A stretch of 57,154 nucleotides of DNA from the NCBI GenBank assembly GCA_002938315.1, contig PTLL01000005.1:1-57154 (forward strand). The letters run 5' to 3'. Positions 20,211 through 30,634 of the stretch are shown here, piece after piece (within the stretch, counting starts at the first letter, position 1; each line of letters starts with the position of its first letter). This DNA is from Alphaproteobacteria bacterium MarineAlpha3_Bin2 (GTDB taxonomy: Bacteria > Pseudomonadota > Alphaproteobacteria > Rhodospirillales > Casp-alpha2). The notes under the pieces were generated by a model. The model was not told the origin of the DNA and searched no databases. It saw only the letters and a list, made by a program, of their open reading frames with translations. The translations under genes were made by a program, and so were the position numbers.

Positions 20211-21059
20211 ATGAGCGGCCCTTTCACCGTCGCTTGCGTGCAGACAACTTCCAGCCGCGAGATTTCAGAAAATATCAACGTTGTTGGCGCTCTGGTCGCC
20301 GACGCCGCCAAGGCCGGCGCCGATTTTGTGCTGTTGCCGGAAACCGTCAACCTGATGGAGAACAAGGGCAAGCTGCGCGTAGAAAAAATCACCGCCGGTG
20401 ACGGTGACGGGGGGTTATCGGCCTTTCAGGAAATGGCGTCGGGTTCAGGCATCTGGCTGTTGGCGGGCTCTCTCGTGGTGATGGGCGACGGGGGGGGCGA
20501 CGAGGCTGAGACCGAGAAACCCAGGGCGATCAACCGGTCCTTCCTGATCGACCCCGAAGGCGAAGTCCAGGCCAGTTATGACAAGATCCACATGTTTGAC
20601 GTCGATCTCGGCAATGGCGAGGTGCATCGGGAATCGAAAGCCTATGTCCAAGGCGAAAAGGCGGTGACCGCGACCCTGCCGTGGGGGACACTCGGCATGA
20701 CGGTTTGTTACGACCTGCGCTTTCCGCATCTGTACCGGGCGCTGTCGAAAGACGGCGGCGCAGACTTCCTGTCGGTGCCGTCGGCGTTCACCCGGACCAC
20801 CGGCGCGGCCCATTGGCATGTGTTGTTGCGGGCCCGGGCTATAGAAAACGGCTGTTATGTGTTCGCCCCGGCGCAATGCGGCGACCATGAAAACGGCCGC
20901 AAAACCTACGGCCATTCGCTGATTATCAATCCCTGGGGCGACATTCTGGCCGACGGCGGCGCCGACACCGGTGTCATCACCGCCGAAATCGACCCGGCCG
21001 AGGTTACCAAGGCGCGCACGACGCTACCGTCGCTGTTGCACGACAGGGCTTTTACTTAA
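20211..21059 (+). CDS. Nitrilase-superfamily carbon-nitrogen hydrolase (Nit1/Nit2-like)
   Basis: This 282-residue hydrolase has the Glu-Lys-Cys triad: Glu in VLLPETVNLMEN, Lys in YDKIHMFDVDLG and Cys in MTVCYDLRFPHLYR. The pattern YDKIHMFDVDL and the length match the Nit1/Nit2 branch, whose members remove deaminated glutathione or omega-amides. Next to grxC, a glutathione-repair role is attractive but inferred. The ATG at 20211 follows grxC by 5 nt. Its stop overlaps the stop of the convergent methyltransferase gene. Confidence 0.92.
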   Translation: MSGPFTVACVQTTSSREISENINVVGALVADAAKAGADFVLLPETVNLMENKGKLRVEKITAGDGDGGLSAFQEMASGSGIWLLAGSLVVMGDGGGDEAETEKPRAINRSFLIDPEGEVQASYDKIHMFDVDLGNGEVHRESKAYVQGEKAVTATLPWGTLGMTVCYDLRFPHLYRALSKDGGADFLSVPSAFTRTTGAAHWHVLLRARAIENGCYVFAPAQCGDHENGRKTYGHSLIINPWGDILADGGADTGVITAEIDPAEVTKARTTLPSLLHDRAFT

Positions 21060-21688
21060 TCTCCGGGAGGGACCGGATGCGAGGCGGGCTCACCATCGTC
21101 GCGGTCGCTGACGCCTAAATCGTTAACGGCACAGATGCGTTCCTTGACGCCGGGGATTTCCGCCGCCTCGTCGATCCCGTGTTCATAGGCGATAACCTGC
21201 AGGCGGTCTTGGACCAGTTCCAGCAGCTCGCCGCTTTTTAACAAGTGGTCGGGGTTGCGGGGGCGGACGAAGGCTTCGTTGCCGCGCGCGAAGGTTTCGT
21301 AGATCAGCACGCCGCCGGGAGCCAGCGCCCCGACAAGATCGTGCATCAACGGCCGGTGCAGGTAGTTAATGACACAAATTCCTCCAAAGGTACGGCCATG
21401 AAGGGCGCCGCCGTCGGCGAAGGGTGCGGGCTCGGCTTCCAGGTCGGCCTCGATTACCTCGGCGCCGTCGAGGCTACCAAGCCCGGAGATATCGCGGTCG
21501 ATGGCGGTCACCGCGTGGCCGAGGCGTTGCAGGTGGTGGCTATGGCGCCCGCCGCCCGCCGCAAGGTCCAGCACCGCGCCGTTTTCGGGGATTAACGGGG
21601 CGAACCGCTTGACCCAGGCCGACGGCTCGGTAATTCGCAGGTGGCGGCTCCGGGTTTCCGCATCTGTAAGGGAATTTGAGTTTTTCAT
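21056..21688 (-). CDS. Class I SAM-dependent methyltransferase
   Basis: This 210-residue protein has a SAM-binding motif I at AVLDLAAGGGRHSHHL, an acidic end to strand 2 (VTAIDRDIS) and a post-motif region GGICVINYLHRPL. This resembles the TehB-like small methyltransferases, but the substrate is unknown. It overlaps the nitrilase-family gene by 4 nt tail to tail at 21056-21059. Confidence 0.82.
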   Translation of the reverse strand: MKNSNSLTDAETRSRHLRITEPSAWVKRFAPLIPENGAVLDLAAGGGRHSHHLQRLGHAVTAIDRDISGLGSLDGAEVIEADLEAEPAPFADGGALHGRTFGGICVINYLHRPLMHDLVGALAPGGVLIYETFARGNEAFVRPRNPDHLLKSGELLELVQDRLQVIAYEHGIDEAAEIPGVKERICAVNDLGVSDRDDGEPASHPVPPGD

Positions 21689-21777
21689 TTCTTAACCGTT
21701 TTATTCTATGCCATTAGTAAGTATAACCGCTAAGATAAGAAAGTACCCCAGCGACACGAGTGAGGTGGCCGTAAGCC

Positions 21778-22215
21778 ATGATTCTTTACGAGCTAAAATG
21801 TCATCGGGGCCATGCCTTCGAGGCTTGGTTCCTTAACGGCGCCACCTACGACAGCCAACAGGCATCGGGTGATGTGTCGTGCCCGCATTGCGGCACCACC
21901 GGCGTCAGCAAGGCGCCGATGGCACCCAATATCGCCCGTGGCCGTTCCGAACCTTCTCAAGGTCTCGGGTCCGAATATCGGGCGCAGGAAGTGGTGGAGA
22001 AAATCCTTGAAGCCGTCGACGACTTGCGCGAGGAGATCGAGGAGAACTGCGATTACGTCGGCGACGAATTCGCCGAGGAAGCTAAGCGCATCCATTTTGG
22101 TGAATCCGAAGAACACGGCATCTACGGTGAGGCTACCGAAGAAGAAGCCGACGAGCTGGATTATGAGGGTGTCGAGTATTTCCGCTTTCCCACCCCCCGC
22201 CGCCGCAACGACTAA
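21778..22215 (+). CDS. DUF1178 family protein
   Basis: This 145-residue protein starts MILYELKCHRGHAFEAWF and contains a CPHCG zinc-ribbon-like motif; with the N-terminal CHRGH it could bind a metal. The acidic C-terminal half (REEIEENCDYVGDEFAEEAK, EEADELDYEGV) is typical of DUF1178. Function is unknown. It is transcribed alone and converges on the second MFS gene with 17 nt between stops. Confidence 0.9.
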   Translation: MILYELKCHRGHAFEAWFLNGATYDSQQASGDVSCPHCGTTGVSKAPMAPNIARGRSEPSQGLGSEYRAQEVVEKILEAVDDLREEIEENCDYVGDEFAEEAKRIHFGESEEHGIYGEATEEEADELDYEGVEYFRFPTPRRRND

Positions 22216-22232
22216 AGCCTAATACCCTTTCC

Positions 22233-23420
22233 TCAAGCCACCTGTTCGGCGCGGCGTTTTAACCGCAGCCATAATGCCGCCAGCACGGCGACGCTGATCG
22301 GTCCGATGGCGGCGAAATTGACAGCATTCCAGTCGAGGAAATAGAGGATGGTCCCCGATGTCAGCGACGCTAGGGCGACGGTCCCGAACACCATAAAATC
22401 GTTCAGCGCCTGCACTTTGCCCCGTTCGGCCGGTTCGTAGGTTTCGGTCAGCAGGGTCGAGGCCCCGATGAAGGTGAAGTTCCAGCCCAGGCCGAGGGCG
22501 AACAGGGCCAGCCAATAGTGGACTAAATCGGTTCCCGACAGAGCGGAAATAATGGCAACGGCAAGCAAGACCGTGCCGCCCAGCATCACCCTGACGACGC
22601 CGAACCGCTGGATCAAATGACCGGTGAAGAATGCGGGGGCAAACATTCCCACCAAATGCCATTGAATGACAAAGGTCGCGTCGCTGATGACAAAGCCGTT
22701 GCCGACCATGGCCAGCGGCGTCGCCGTCATCAGCAGGCTCATCACCCCGTAGCCGATCATGCCGACCAATACGGCGACGATTAGCGCTGGCTGCCGGACG
22801 ATGGTGCCCAGCGGCCGCCCGCTTTCCAGGCGCTCGGCCTCGTCGGGGAGCGGTATGTCGAGAAAGGCCAGCAGAACCATGACCGCAATCGCCAACCCGG
22901 CGATAGCGGCGTAAGCCCCCACAAACGGCGTACCAGCGGCCAGGTCGTGGGTCCGTTTTGCCAACTCGGGTCCGAGTAAGGCCGCAACGATGCCGCCCGA
23001 AATCACCCAGGATATGGCCCGGCTTTTGAAATGGTCTTGGGCAACGTCGGCGGCGGCGAAGCGGTAATACTGGGCAAAGCCCGCATTTATGCCGAAAATA
23101 AACATGCCGAAACAGAACAGCCAGAAACTGGAAATAATGAGCGCGTAACAGGCGACGGCGGCGCCGGTGAGCCCGATCAGGGCTCCCAATATGAACCCGG
23201 CCCGGCGCCCGATGCGTTTCATCAACAACGATGCCGGAATGGTGGTCAGGGTCGAGGCGATGATGACGGCGGAAATGGGCAGGGTCGCCAAGGCCTTGTC
23301 CTCGGCAATGGCGGCGCCGACCAGGCCGCTCAAGATAATCTGCATCGACAATCCGCTCATGAACAGCGCCTGACACATGGCCAGAACGCCGACGTTTTTG
23401 TAATCGCGGGATATGGTCAT
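22233..23420 (-). CDS. MFS transporter
   Basis: This 395-residue protein has twelve predicted membrane segments and the MFS loop motif LLMKRIGRRAGFILGAL. Its layout (MSLLMTATPLAM, TLLTETYEPAERGKVQALND) matches a subgroup of uncharacterised MFS permeases common in Alphaproteobacteria. The substrate is unknown. It is 11 nt downstream of ubiG on the same strand and probably co-transcribed with it. Confidence 0.87.
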   Translation of the reverse strand: MTISRDYKNVGVLAMCQALFMSGLSMQIILSGLVGAAIAEDKALATLPISAVIIASTLTTIPASLLMKRIGRRAGFILGALIGLTGAAVACYALIISSFWLFCFGMFIFGINAGFAQYYRFAAADVAQDHFKSRAISWVISGGIVAALLGPELAKRTHDLAAGTPFVGAYAAIAGLAIAVMVLLAFLDIPLPDEAERLESGRPLGTIVRQPALIVAVLVGMIGYGVMSLLMTATPLAMVGNGFVISDATFVIQWHLVGMFAPAFFTGHLIQRFGVVRVMLGGTVLLAVAIISALSGTDLVHYWLALFALGLGWNFTFIGASTLLTETYEPAERGKVQALNDFMVFGTVALASLTSGTILYFLDWNAVNFAAIGPISVAVLAALWLRLKRRAEQVA

Positions 23421-23431
23421 TCAGGGAGCTT

Positions 23432-24208
23432 TTAACGCTTCACGCCGAAGGCCAGGTAATTGACGTCCAGATTCTGGCTCAGTCGCCAGTCACGCTCAAT
23501 GGGGGCGTAGGTCATGCCTTTAAGGTCGGTGATCTCGACGCCGTGATCCTTCAGCCCGGCCGCCAATTCCGATGGCCGGACGAACTTGCGCCAATCGTGG
23601 GTGCCCACTGGCAGCCACCGGAGAACGTATTCGGCGCCGATTTTCGCCAATGCCAGTGATTTCAGGGTCCGATTCAGGGTTGAGGCCACCATCGCGCCGC
23701 CGGGACGGATCAGGCCCGCCGCGGCGCCAAGGAAACCGTCCAGGTCGGCGACGTGCTCGACCACCTCCATATTGAGAACGACGTCATAGCGGCCCTTCTC
23801 CGATCCCAGGTCTTCCGGCAATTGGTGGCGGTAATCGATATCCAGGCCCGATTGATCGGCGTGAAGGCGGGCGACCTCGATATTTTTCTGGCCGGCGTCA
23901 ATGCCGGTTATGGTGGCGCCCAGCCGGCGCATTGGTTCCGCCAGCAGGCCCCCGCCACAGCCGATATCGATGATGTCGAGGCCGTCCAAAGGGTTGGCGT
24001 CCATGGGGTCGCGGTCGAAATGGCGGGCGAGATGATCGCGGATGAATTCCAGGCGCACCGGATTGATATTGTGCAACGGCGCGAAGTCGCCTTTTGGATC
24101 CCACCAGGCTTCGGCCATCGCGGTGAAACGGGCAATTTCATCCGGGGATGCCGTCGACGGGGCCGGGGAGGCGTTTTTCCGGTTTTTTTTCATTGCCGCC
24201 TGGGCCAT
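23432..24208 (-). CDS. ubiG: Ubiquinone biosynthesis O-methyltransferase
   Basis: This 258-residue enzyme performs both O-methylations of ubiquinone synthesis. Motif I is IIDIGCGGGLLAEPMRRLG; other hallmarks are WWDPKGDFAPLHNINPVRL near the start, MEVVEHVADLDGFL and WLPVGTHDWRKFV. I start it at 24208 (MAQAAMKKN), with AGAGG 10 nt upstream; a GTG at 24229 would add seven residues. It is divergent from lysC, as in other alphaproteobacteria. Confidence 0.96.
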   Translation of the reverse strand: MAQAAMKKNRKNASPAPSTASPDEIARFTAMAEAWWDPKGDFAPLHNINPVRLEFIRDHLARHFDRDPMDANPLDGLDIIDIGCGGGLLAEPMRRLGATITGIDAGQKNIEVARLHADQSGLDIDYRHQLPEDLGSEKGRYDVVLNMEVVEHVADLDGFLGAAAGLIRPGGAMVASTLNRTLKSLALAKIGAEYVLRWLPVGTHDWRKFVRPSELAAGLKDHGVEITDLKGMTYAPIERDWRLSQNLDVNYLAFGVKR

Positions 24209-24295
24209 GGGTGGGTTGCCTCTGTTCACTCTAATAGCGTATGTATGCGCCGTTTAACGCCTGAAAACCAATTAAGTTTTTGAATCTATATTGTT

Positions 24296-25516
24296 ATGGC
24301 CAGAATCGTACAAAAATTCGGCGGCACCTCCGTTGCCGATATCGCCAGGATCAAGGCCGTCGCGGCCACCGTCAAACGTGAGCTCGACGAAGGCCATCAG
24401 GTCTGCGTGGTGTTGTCGGCGATGGCCGGGGTTACGGATCAGCTTGTCGGTTATGCCGCCGATGCCGGCGGTGCCCATTATTCGCCGGAATATGACACGG
24501 TGCTGGCTACCGGCGAACAAGTGACTGCCGGGCTGTTGGCCTTGAGCCTTCAGGAAATGGGCGTCGAATCGCGCTCGTGGTTGGGCTGGCAGATCCCCAT
24601 CCACACCGATGGCGTTCATGGCCGGGCGCGAATCGAAAAAATCGAAATCGAAGGGCTTGAACAAACGATCAACGAAGGCGGCGTGCCGGTGATCGCCGGC
24701 TTTCAGGGGCTTGGCCCCGATGGTCGGGTAACCACCTTAGGGCGGGGCGGCACCGATACCACCGCCGTCGCCGTCGCCTCAGCACTTGGCGCTGATCGGT
24801 GTGATATTTATACCGACGTTGAAGGGGTGTACACGACCGATCCCCGAATCGTCGCCAATGCGCGTAAACTTGAGAAGATAACGTACGAGGAAATGCTGGA
24901 AATGGCGTCGTTGGGCGCCAAGGTGTTGCAAACACGGGCTGTGGAAATGGCGATGAAGACCCGCCAGCGTCTGCATGTTCGATCCAGTTATTCCGATGTC
25001 CCTGGAACCCTTGTTGTCGATGAGGATGAAATCGTGGAACAGGAATTGGTTAGCGGAATTGCCTACAGCCGGGACGAGGCCAAAATCACCCTCGTCCAGG
25101 TTGCCGATAAACCCGGCATCGCGGCGGCCATCTTCGGGCCGCTGACGGATGCCAGCATCAATGTTGATATGATCGTGCAAAACGTTTCGGCCGACGGCCA
25201 AGCGACGGACCTGACTTTTACCGTGGCCAAGGCCGACTTGGACCGCGCTGTCGAAACCGTTGAGGCCAAGAAGGACGTTTTGGAATACGCCGATTTGTTG
25301 TCGGATTCCAACGTTGTCAAGATTTCAGTGATCGGCGTCGGGATGCGCAGTCATGCCGGCGTCGCCCAACGTATGTTCGAAACCCTGGCTGAAAAGGGCA
25401 TCAACATACAGGTGATTTCAACCTCGGAAATCAAAGTCAGTGTGTTGATTGCCGAGGAATATACAGAATTGGCCCTAAGGGCGCTGCACACCGCTTATGG
25501 GCTCGATGCAGAATAG
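24296..25516 (+). CDS. lysC: Aspartokinase
   Basis: This 406-residue enzyme phosphorylates aspartate, the entry step to lysine, threonine, methionine and diaminopimelate. The catalytic domain has KFGGTSVADIARIK at the N-terminus and TTLGRGGTDTTAVAVASALG, and two C-terminal ACT domains (from about residue 265: VADKPGIAAAIFGPLTDA and VIGVGMRSHAGVAQRMFETL) give feedback control. The ATG has no Shine-Dalgarno; a TATATT box lies only 4 nt before it. The usual alphaproteobacterial neighbour ptsP is absent downstream. Confidence 0.97.
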   Translation: MARIVQKFGGTSVADIARIKAVAATVKRELDEGHQVCVVLSAMAGVTDQLVGYAADAGGAHYSPEYDTVLATGEQVTAGLLALSLQEMGVESRSWLGWQIPIHTDGVHGRARIEKIEIEGLEQTINEGGVPVIAGFQGLGPDGRVTTLGRGGTDTTAVAVASALGADRCDIYTDVEGVYTTDPRIVANARKLEKITYEEMLEMASLGAKVLQTRAVEMAMKTRQRLHVRSSYSDVPGTLVVDEDEIVEQELVSGIAYSRDEAKITLVQVADKPGIAAAIFGPLTDASINVDMIVQNVSADGQATDLTFTVAKADLDRAVETVEAKKDVLEYADLLSDSNVVKISVIGVGMRSHAGVAQRMFETLAEKGINIQVISTSEIKVSVLIAEEYTELALRALHTAYGLDAE

Positions 25517-25595
25517 GGGCCATCGCGCTTGAAGTTCTTTGCCCAGTCGTGGGATCATTCTGCAATTAATTTCGGGAAATTTGTGAATAGACCAT

Positions 25596-26786
25596 ATGGC
25601 TTCTCCTGAACAGGCAGAAACGGACGAACAAAAAAGAGCCACCGGCGTCGGTGCGCTCCTGAAAGCCTCGCGCCTGCGAATCGGCGATGAACTTCGCCAT
25701 ATCGCTAATATTCTCAAGATTCGCTACGTCTACCTGGAAGCGATCGAGGATGGCCGCTTCGAAGATCTTCCCGGCCACACCTATTCCATGGGGTTCGTGC
25801 GCGCCTATGCCGAACACTTAGGACTCGACAGCGATGAGGTCATTCGGCGCTTCAAAAATCAAGTCGGCGGTGATTACCCGGAACCATCCCTGGATTTCCC
25901 CGAACCGATTCCGGAGATGGGCATTCCGGGCGGCGCCATCATCTTCATCGGGATTCTGGTGGCGGCCGTGGCCTATGGCGCCTGGTACGTGAATACTTCC
26001 AAGGAAGGCATTATTGCAGACCTGATTGCACCAGTTCCCAAACGGATGGCAGAGCAGCCCGCCTCCAGCGGGAAGCCGAAGGAACCCGCCCCCGTGGTTG
26101 AAGCGAAGATGGAACCGAAGCCTGAAAAGCCGGTGGAAACACCAACTGAAACAGTGACAGCACCTACGCAAGTACCAGCAACTGAAAGAGCTGGGGTAAC
26201 AACAACAGTAACCGCAATTGTCACAACGGCAGAAACACCCGCCCCACCTGCATCCACGCCGACCCCGGAACCTGACGCTCCGGTGGAAACCGTGGCCACC
26301 CCTGAACCCGCCCCAACCCCGGCGGCACCGGTTGACGTTCCCAGCGCGCCCAGCGTCGTACCCATGGATATAATTCCACCCGCCGCCCCGGCGCAGGCTT
26401 CAACCGCTGCCCCAGTACAGTCGGCCAGCCAACTGACGCCGGCTGCCCAAATCTCGGCCCTGCCCGCAACAGCCCCGAAGGCGGAAAAGACCACGGCACC
26501 ATCCGGTGCCCAGAACCAAATCGTCGTTCGTGCAAAAATGAACAGTTGGATCCAGGTCAGGGATGATACCGTTAACGTGTTGTTGGTGACCCGCTTGCTG
26601 AGGGCCGGTGACAGTTACGCCGTACCCAACCGTTCGGGTTTAAAACTTTCTACGGGCAATGCCGGCGCCCTGGAAATACTGGTTGATGGTATTCCGGTGC
26701 CGTCCATCGGCGGTGAGGGAACGGTACGCCGCAACGTCGTTTTGGATGCAGACAAGCTCAAGGCGGGAACGGCGACAGGTGAATAA
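25596..26786 (+). CDS. RodZ-like membrane-anchored HTH protein
   Basis: This 396-residue protein has an N-terminal cytoplasmic HTH_25 domain (about 19-85: [32 protein letters not shown]), a transmembrane segment near 110-130 ([18 protein letters not shown]), a periplasmic Pro/Thr/Ala-rich linker of about 160 residues and a C-terminal DUF4115 beta domain ([15 protein letters not shown]). RodZ links MreB to the rod-shape wall-synthesis machinery. The linker is of low complexity and unusually long. It precedes ispG, a neighbour pair seen across proteobacteria. Confidence 0.9.
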   Translation: MASPEQAETDEQKRATGVGALLKASRLRIGDELRHIANILKIRYVYLEAIEDGRFEDLPGHTYSMGFVRAYAEHLGLDSDEVIRRFKNQVGGDYPEPSLDFPEPIPEMGIPGGAIIFIGILVAAVAYGAWYVNTSKEGIIADLIAPVPKRMAEQPASSGKPKEPAPVVEAKMEPKPEKPVETPTETVTAPTQVPATERAGVTTTVTAIVTTAETPAPPASTPTPEPDAPVETVATPEPAPTPAAPVDVPSAPSVVPMDIIPPAAPAQASTAAPVQSASQLTPAAQISALPATAPKAEKTTAPSGAQNQIVVRAKMNSWIQVRDDTVNVLLVTRLLRAGDSYAVPNRSGLKLSTGNAGALEILVDGIPVPSIGGEGTVRRNVVLDADKLKAGTATGE

Positions 26787-26812
26787 GCGCTTTTGAAAAA
26801 GGAAATGATAAG

Positions 26813-28090
26813 GTGACGTCCGAAACGAAAAAATTAGGGACGCGGCGCAACAGCATCCCGGTGACCATTGGACCCGTGACCATAGGGGGCGATGCCCCAA
26901 TTGTTGTGCAATCCATGACCAACACCGATACCGCCGATGTCACCGGGACCGTGGACCAGGTGGAAGCGCTGGCCCGGGCCGGGTCAGAACTGGTGCGCGT
27001 GACCGTCGACCGCCCGGCGGCGGCGAAAGCGGTTCCCCACATCCGCGACGAATTGGACAAGCGCGGCATTGATATCCCGCTGATCGGCGATTTCCACTAC
27101 ATCGGTCATAAGCTGCTGGAATCCCATCCGGCCTGTGCAGAGGCGTTGGCCAAGTACCGGATTAATCCGGGCAATGTCGGCTTCAAGGATAAACGAGACA
27201 GCCAGTTTTCGTCGATGATCGAAACGGCGTTGCACTATGACCGCCCCGTGCGCATCGGCGTCAACTGGGGCAGCCTGGACCAGGACCTTTTAGCCCGCCT
27301 GATGGATGAAAACGCCGCCTTGGCCGAGCCCAAGGAGCTTCCCGAAGTCACCCGCGCGGCGTTGGTCGCCTCGGCCCTGGAAAACGCGGCCCGAGCCAAG
27401 GAACTGGGAATGGGCGCGGATAGGATCGTGCTGTCGTGTAAGGTCAGCGATGTCCAAAGCCTGATCGGGGTCTACGGGGACTTGGCGGCATCTTGTGAAT
27501 ATGCATTGCACTTGGGCCTGACCGAGGCCGGTATGGGCTCGAAAGGGATCGTTGCCTCGACCGCGGCGATGGCGGTGCTGTTGCAGAACGGCATCGGTGA
27601 CACCATCCGGGTGTCCTTGACCCCGGAACCCGGCGGCGATCGTACCCGTGAGGTCATCGTCGCCCAGGAAATCTTGCAAACCATGGGGCTTCGTTCGTTC
27701 ACGCCATTGGTGACGTCGTGTCCCGGTTGTGGTCGGACTACCAGCACCGTGTTCCAGGAATTGGCGGAAAAAATTCAGACCCACGTCCGTGACCACATGC
27801 CCGAATGGCGTGAGGCCTACGAAGGGGTAGAGGAAATGGACCTGGCCGTGATGGGCTGTATCGTCAACGGGCCGGGCGAAAGCAAGTACGCCGATATCGG
27901 CATCAGTTTACCCGGCACCGGTGAAGAACCGGCGGCACCGGTATTTATCGACGGTAAAAAATCGGTAACCTTGCGCGGGCCAAACATCGCCGAGGAATTT
28001 CAGAAGATTGTCGATGACTATGTCGATAGCCATTATAAACGCCGCAGCGGAAAGGCTGGCCCATCTACCCCGTCGGCTGCCGCCCAGTAG
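26813..28090 (+). CDS. ispG: 4-hydroxy-3-methylbut-2-enyl-diphosphate synthase
   Basis: This 425-residue [4Fe-4S] enzyme makes HMBPP in the MEP isoprenoid pathway. The TIM-barrel part opens with [13 protein letters not shown] and the cluster cysteines lie in SCPGCGRT (about 301-308) and [10 protein letters not shown] (about 347-356). The start codon is GTG, with AAGGAA 8 nt upstream. It follows rodZ and precedes hisS, the conserved rodZ-ispG-hisS order. Confidence 0.97.
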   Translation: MTSETKKLGTRRNSIPVTIGPVTIGGDAPIVVQSMTNTDTADVTGTVDQVEALARAGSELVRVTVDRPAAAKAVPHIRDELDKRGIDIPLIGDFHYIGHKLLESHPACAEALAKYRINPGNVGFKDKRDSQFSSMIETALHYDRPVRIGVNWGSLDQDLLARLMDENAALAEPKELPEVTRAALVASALENAARAKELGMGADRIVLSCKVSDVQSLIGVYGDLAASCEYALHLGLTEAGMGSKGIVASTAAMAVLLQNGIGDTIRVSLTPEPGGDRTREVIVAQEILQTMGLRSFTPLVTSCPGCGRTTSTVFQELAEKIQTHVRDHMPEWREAYEGVEEMDLAVMGCIVNGPGESKYADIGISLPGTGEEPAAPVFIDGKKSVTLRGPNIAEEFQKIVDDYVDSHYKRRSGKAGPSTPSAAAQ

Positions 28091-28104
28091 CGGGTTAGAG
28101 CCTG

Positions 28105-29349
28105 ATGTCCGACTTGCAGCCTCCACGCGGCACCCGGGATATCCTCCCCGAAGATCACCGTCGTCACCGTCATGTCACGGATACGGCCTTCGCCATCGCC
28201 GGCCTGTACGGCTATGGCGAAATATCGACGCCGATTTTCGAAGCCACCGACGTTTTTAGCCGCACCCTGGGCGAGACCTCCGATGTCGTCACCAAGGAGA
28301 TGTATACCTTTGATGACCGCAAAGGCCGGAGCATAACGCTTCGTCCTGAAGGCACGGCGGGGGTGGCGCGGGCGTTTATTTCCGGCCTTCGGTCCGCGCC
28401 ATTGCCGGTGAAGCTGTATTACCAGGGCCCCATGTTTCGCTACGAGCGACCGCAAAAGGGCCGCCAACGCCAGTTCCATCAATTCGGAATCGAATTGCTG
28501 GGGGTCGATGATCCGCTTGGCGATGTCGAATCCATTACGCTGGGCGCCCATATCCTGGGCGACCTGGGGGTCATGGACCGGGTGACGCTGCAGCTCAATA
28601 CCCTGGGCGATACTGAAAGCCGCGAGGCCTACCGCGCCACCCTGGTCGAATATCTCCAGGATTTTCGTGAGCAATTGTCGGAAGACAGCCAGGCCCGGCT
28701 TGAGAACAATCCGCTCCGTATTTTTGATTCCAAGCACAAAGGCGACCAGGCGGCGGTCGCAGACGCGCCGTTGTTGTCTGATGCCCTAAACGAATCCTCG
28801 CAGGACTTTTTTGGGCGTGTGCGCGATGGTCTGAAGACGGCCGGAATTTCCTTCGAGATCAATCCGCGCTTGGTCCGGGGGCTGGATTATTACTGCCATA
28901 CGGCGTTCGAATTCGCCACTGATCAGCTCGGTGCGCAGGGCGCGGTGTTGGCCGGTGGACGCTATGACGGCCTGATCAAGCAGATGGGCGGGCCGGAAAC
29001 CCCCGGCACCGGCTGGGCCGCCGGCGTGGAGCGGTTGTCGATGATGATCGCCGAACCGCCACTCTCACCCCGGCCAATCACCGTCATCCCGGTCGGCGAT
29101 GAGACCAAGGACCAGGCACTCTCAATTGCCCAGCAACTGCGCCATGCCGGGTTGGCCATCGATTTAGGGTTCTCGGGCAATCTCAAGAAACGGTTGAACC
29201 GAGCCAATAAGGCGGGTGCCATTGCCGCCATTATCATTGGCGAGGATGAACTGGCGAAAGGGGTGGCCACGGTTCGCGACTTGGAAACCAGCGAGGAGGC
29301 GGAAGTCGGACTTTCGTCGTTGCAAGAGCACCTCGCCCGGTACCGGTAG
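28105..29349 (+). CDS. hisS: Histidyl-tRNA synthetase
   Basis: This 414-residue class II synthetase charges tRNA-His. Motif 1 is near PRGTRDILPED, motif 2 spans FRYERPQKGRQRQFHQFGIE, the histidine-A motif is LVRGLDYYCHTAFEF, and motif 3 is GTGWAAGVERL. The C-terminal anticodon-binding domain is present. It begins 14 nt after ispG and ends 7 nt before hemA. Confidence 0.97.
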   Translation: MSDLQPPRGTRDILPEDHRRHRHVTDTAFAIAGLYGYGEISTPIFEATDVFSRTLGETSDVVTKEMYTFDDRKGRSITLRPEGTAGVARAFISGLRSAPLPVKLYYQGPMFRYERPQKGRQRQFHQFGIELLGVDDPLGDVESITLGAHILGDLGVMDRVTLQLNTLGDTESREAYRATLVEYLQDFREQLSEDSQARLENNPLRIFDSKHKGDQAAVADAPLLSDALNESSQDFFGRVRDGLKTAGISFEINPRLVRGLDYYCHTAFEFATDQLGAQGAVLAGGRYDGLIKQMGGPETPGTGWAAGVERLSMMIAEPPLSPRPITVIPVGDETKDQALSIAQQLRHAGLAIDLGFSGNLKKRLNRANKAGAIAAIIIGEDELAKGVATVRDLETSEEAEVGLSSLQEHLARYR

Positions 29350-29356
29350 CTGGGTT

Positions 29357-30634
29357 ATGACCGTGGCTGAAACACACATACCTATGGCTATGGTGGTTGG
29401 CGCCAATCACCGGTCCAGCTCGATGAGCATCCGTGATCGCCTGTTTGTCGAGGATGACCAAGTTCCAGGCGTCCTGGAGAAGCTGCGCGCCGCCGGAATT
29501 GGTGAGGCGATGGTGCTGTCGACGTGCGATAGGGTCGAAATCCAGGCGGTTCACGATGACCCGGAAGATGCCGCCAAACGCATCCTCACTATCTTTGCAG
29601 AGCACGCCGAGTTGAAAGCCGAAGACCTGGACGGACAGACCTACACCCTGACCGGGGATGAGGCCGTCCGGCAGATATTCCGGGTCGCCGCATCGCTGGA
29701 TAGCCTGGTCGTTGGCGAGCCCCAGGTCCTGGGCCAGGTCAAATCATGTCACCGCATGGCCGCCGATGCGGGGATGACCGGTACAGGGTTGGAAGCCATC
29801 CTGCAGGCCGCCTATACCGCTTCCAAACGGGCGCGAAACGAAACCAAGATCGGCGAACGTCCAGTCAGTATCGCCGCCGCCTCAGCCCGGCTGGCCCAAG
29901 ACCTGCACGGCGATCTTAAAAAACGGTCCGGGTTGTTGATCGGCACCGGTGAAATGGGTGAATTGGTGGCAGGCGCCATGATCGAGGAAGGCTTGGGTGA
30001 CCTCAGCGTTGTTCACACCACCGCCGCCCGGGCCGAGGCGCTGGCCCGGGAATTAAATTGCCATGTCGGTGACTTCAATGATCTGGGACGGCTGCTGGAC
30101 GATGCCGATATCGTGCTGACGGCGCTGGGCTCGCGCCGCCATGTGGTCACGTCTGACATGATGCAGGTAGCCATCCATCGCCGCCGCCACCGTCCGGTGT
30201 TCCTGGTCGATACCTCGCTTCCCGGTGACATCGACCCGGCCATCAATCGCATCGACGAAGCCTTTCTATATGATTTGGCCGATTTGGAGAGGGTGGTCAT
30301 GGACGGCCGGGCAACGCGGGAATCCGAAGCCGAAATCGCCGGCGGCATTGTCGATGCCGAGGTCGAAAGTTTTCTGCGTGGGCGTGCAGAAAGGGGCGCG
30401 GTCCCAGCGCTGGGGGATTTACGCCGTCATTTCGAAGACGTTCGCCAACAGGTGCTATCGGAAGCTGGTGATGATGCCGAAAAGGCGACGCGGCTGTTAG
30501 TCAATCGGCTATTGCATAAACCGTCCGAAGCGATGCGGGGGGAGGCCGCGTCCGGTGGCGGCTGGGCGGCAGCGGAAGATATTATCCGCCGCTTATTCGG
30601 TCTTGGCGGTAAAGACGGCGAGGGGAAGGAATAA
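29357..30634 (+). CDS. hemA: Glutamyl-tRNA reductase
   Basis: This 425-residue NADPH-dependent enzyme reduces glutamyl-tRNA to glutamate-1-semialdehyde, the first step of C5-pathway tetrapyrrole synthesis. The catalytic Cys lies in LSTCDRVEI (about 53-56), the substrate loop [12 protein letters not shown] follows, and the dinucleotide fold is [17 protein letters not shown]. Many alphaproteobacteria instead use ALA synthase, so this is a useful pathway marker. It starts 7 nt after hisS and its stop overlaps the prfA start by one base. Confidence 0.95.
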   Translation: MTVAETHIPMAMVVGANHRSSSMSIRDRLFVEDDQVPGVLEKLRAAGIGEAMVLSTCDRVEIQAVHDDPEDAAKRILTIFAEHAELKAEDLDGQTYTLTGDEAVRQIFRVAASLDSLVVGEPQVLGQVKSCHRMAADAGMTGTGLEAILQAAYTASKRARNETKIGERPVSIAAASARLAQDLHGDLKKRSGLLIGTGEMGELVAGAMIEEGLGDLSVVHTTAARAEALARELNCHVGDFNDLGRLLDDADIVLTALGSRRHVVTSDMMQVAIHRRRHRPVFLVDTSLPGDIDPAINRIDEAFLYDLADLERVVMDGRATRESEAEIAGGIVDAEVESFLRGRAERGAVPALGDLRRHFEDVRQQVLSEAGDDAEKATRLLVNRLLHKPSEAMRGEAASGGGWAAAEDIIRRLFGLGGKDGEGKE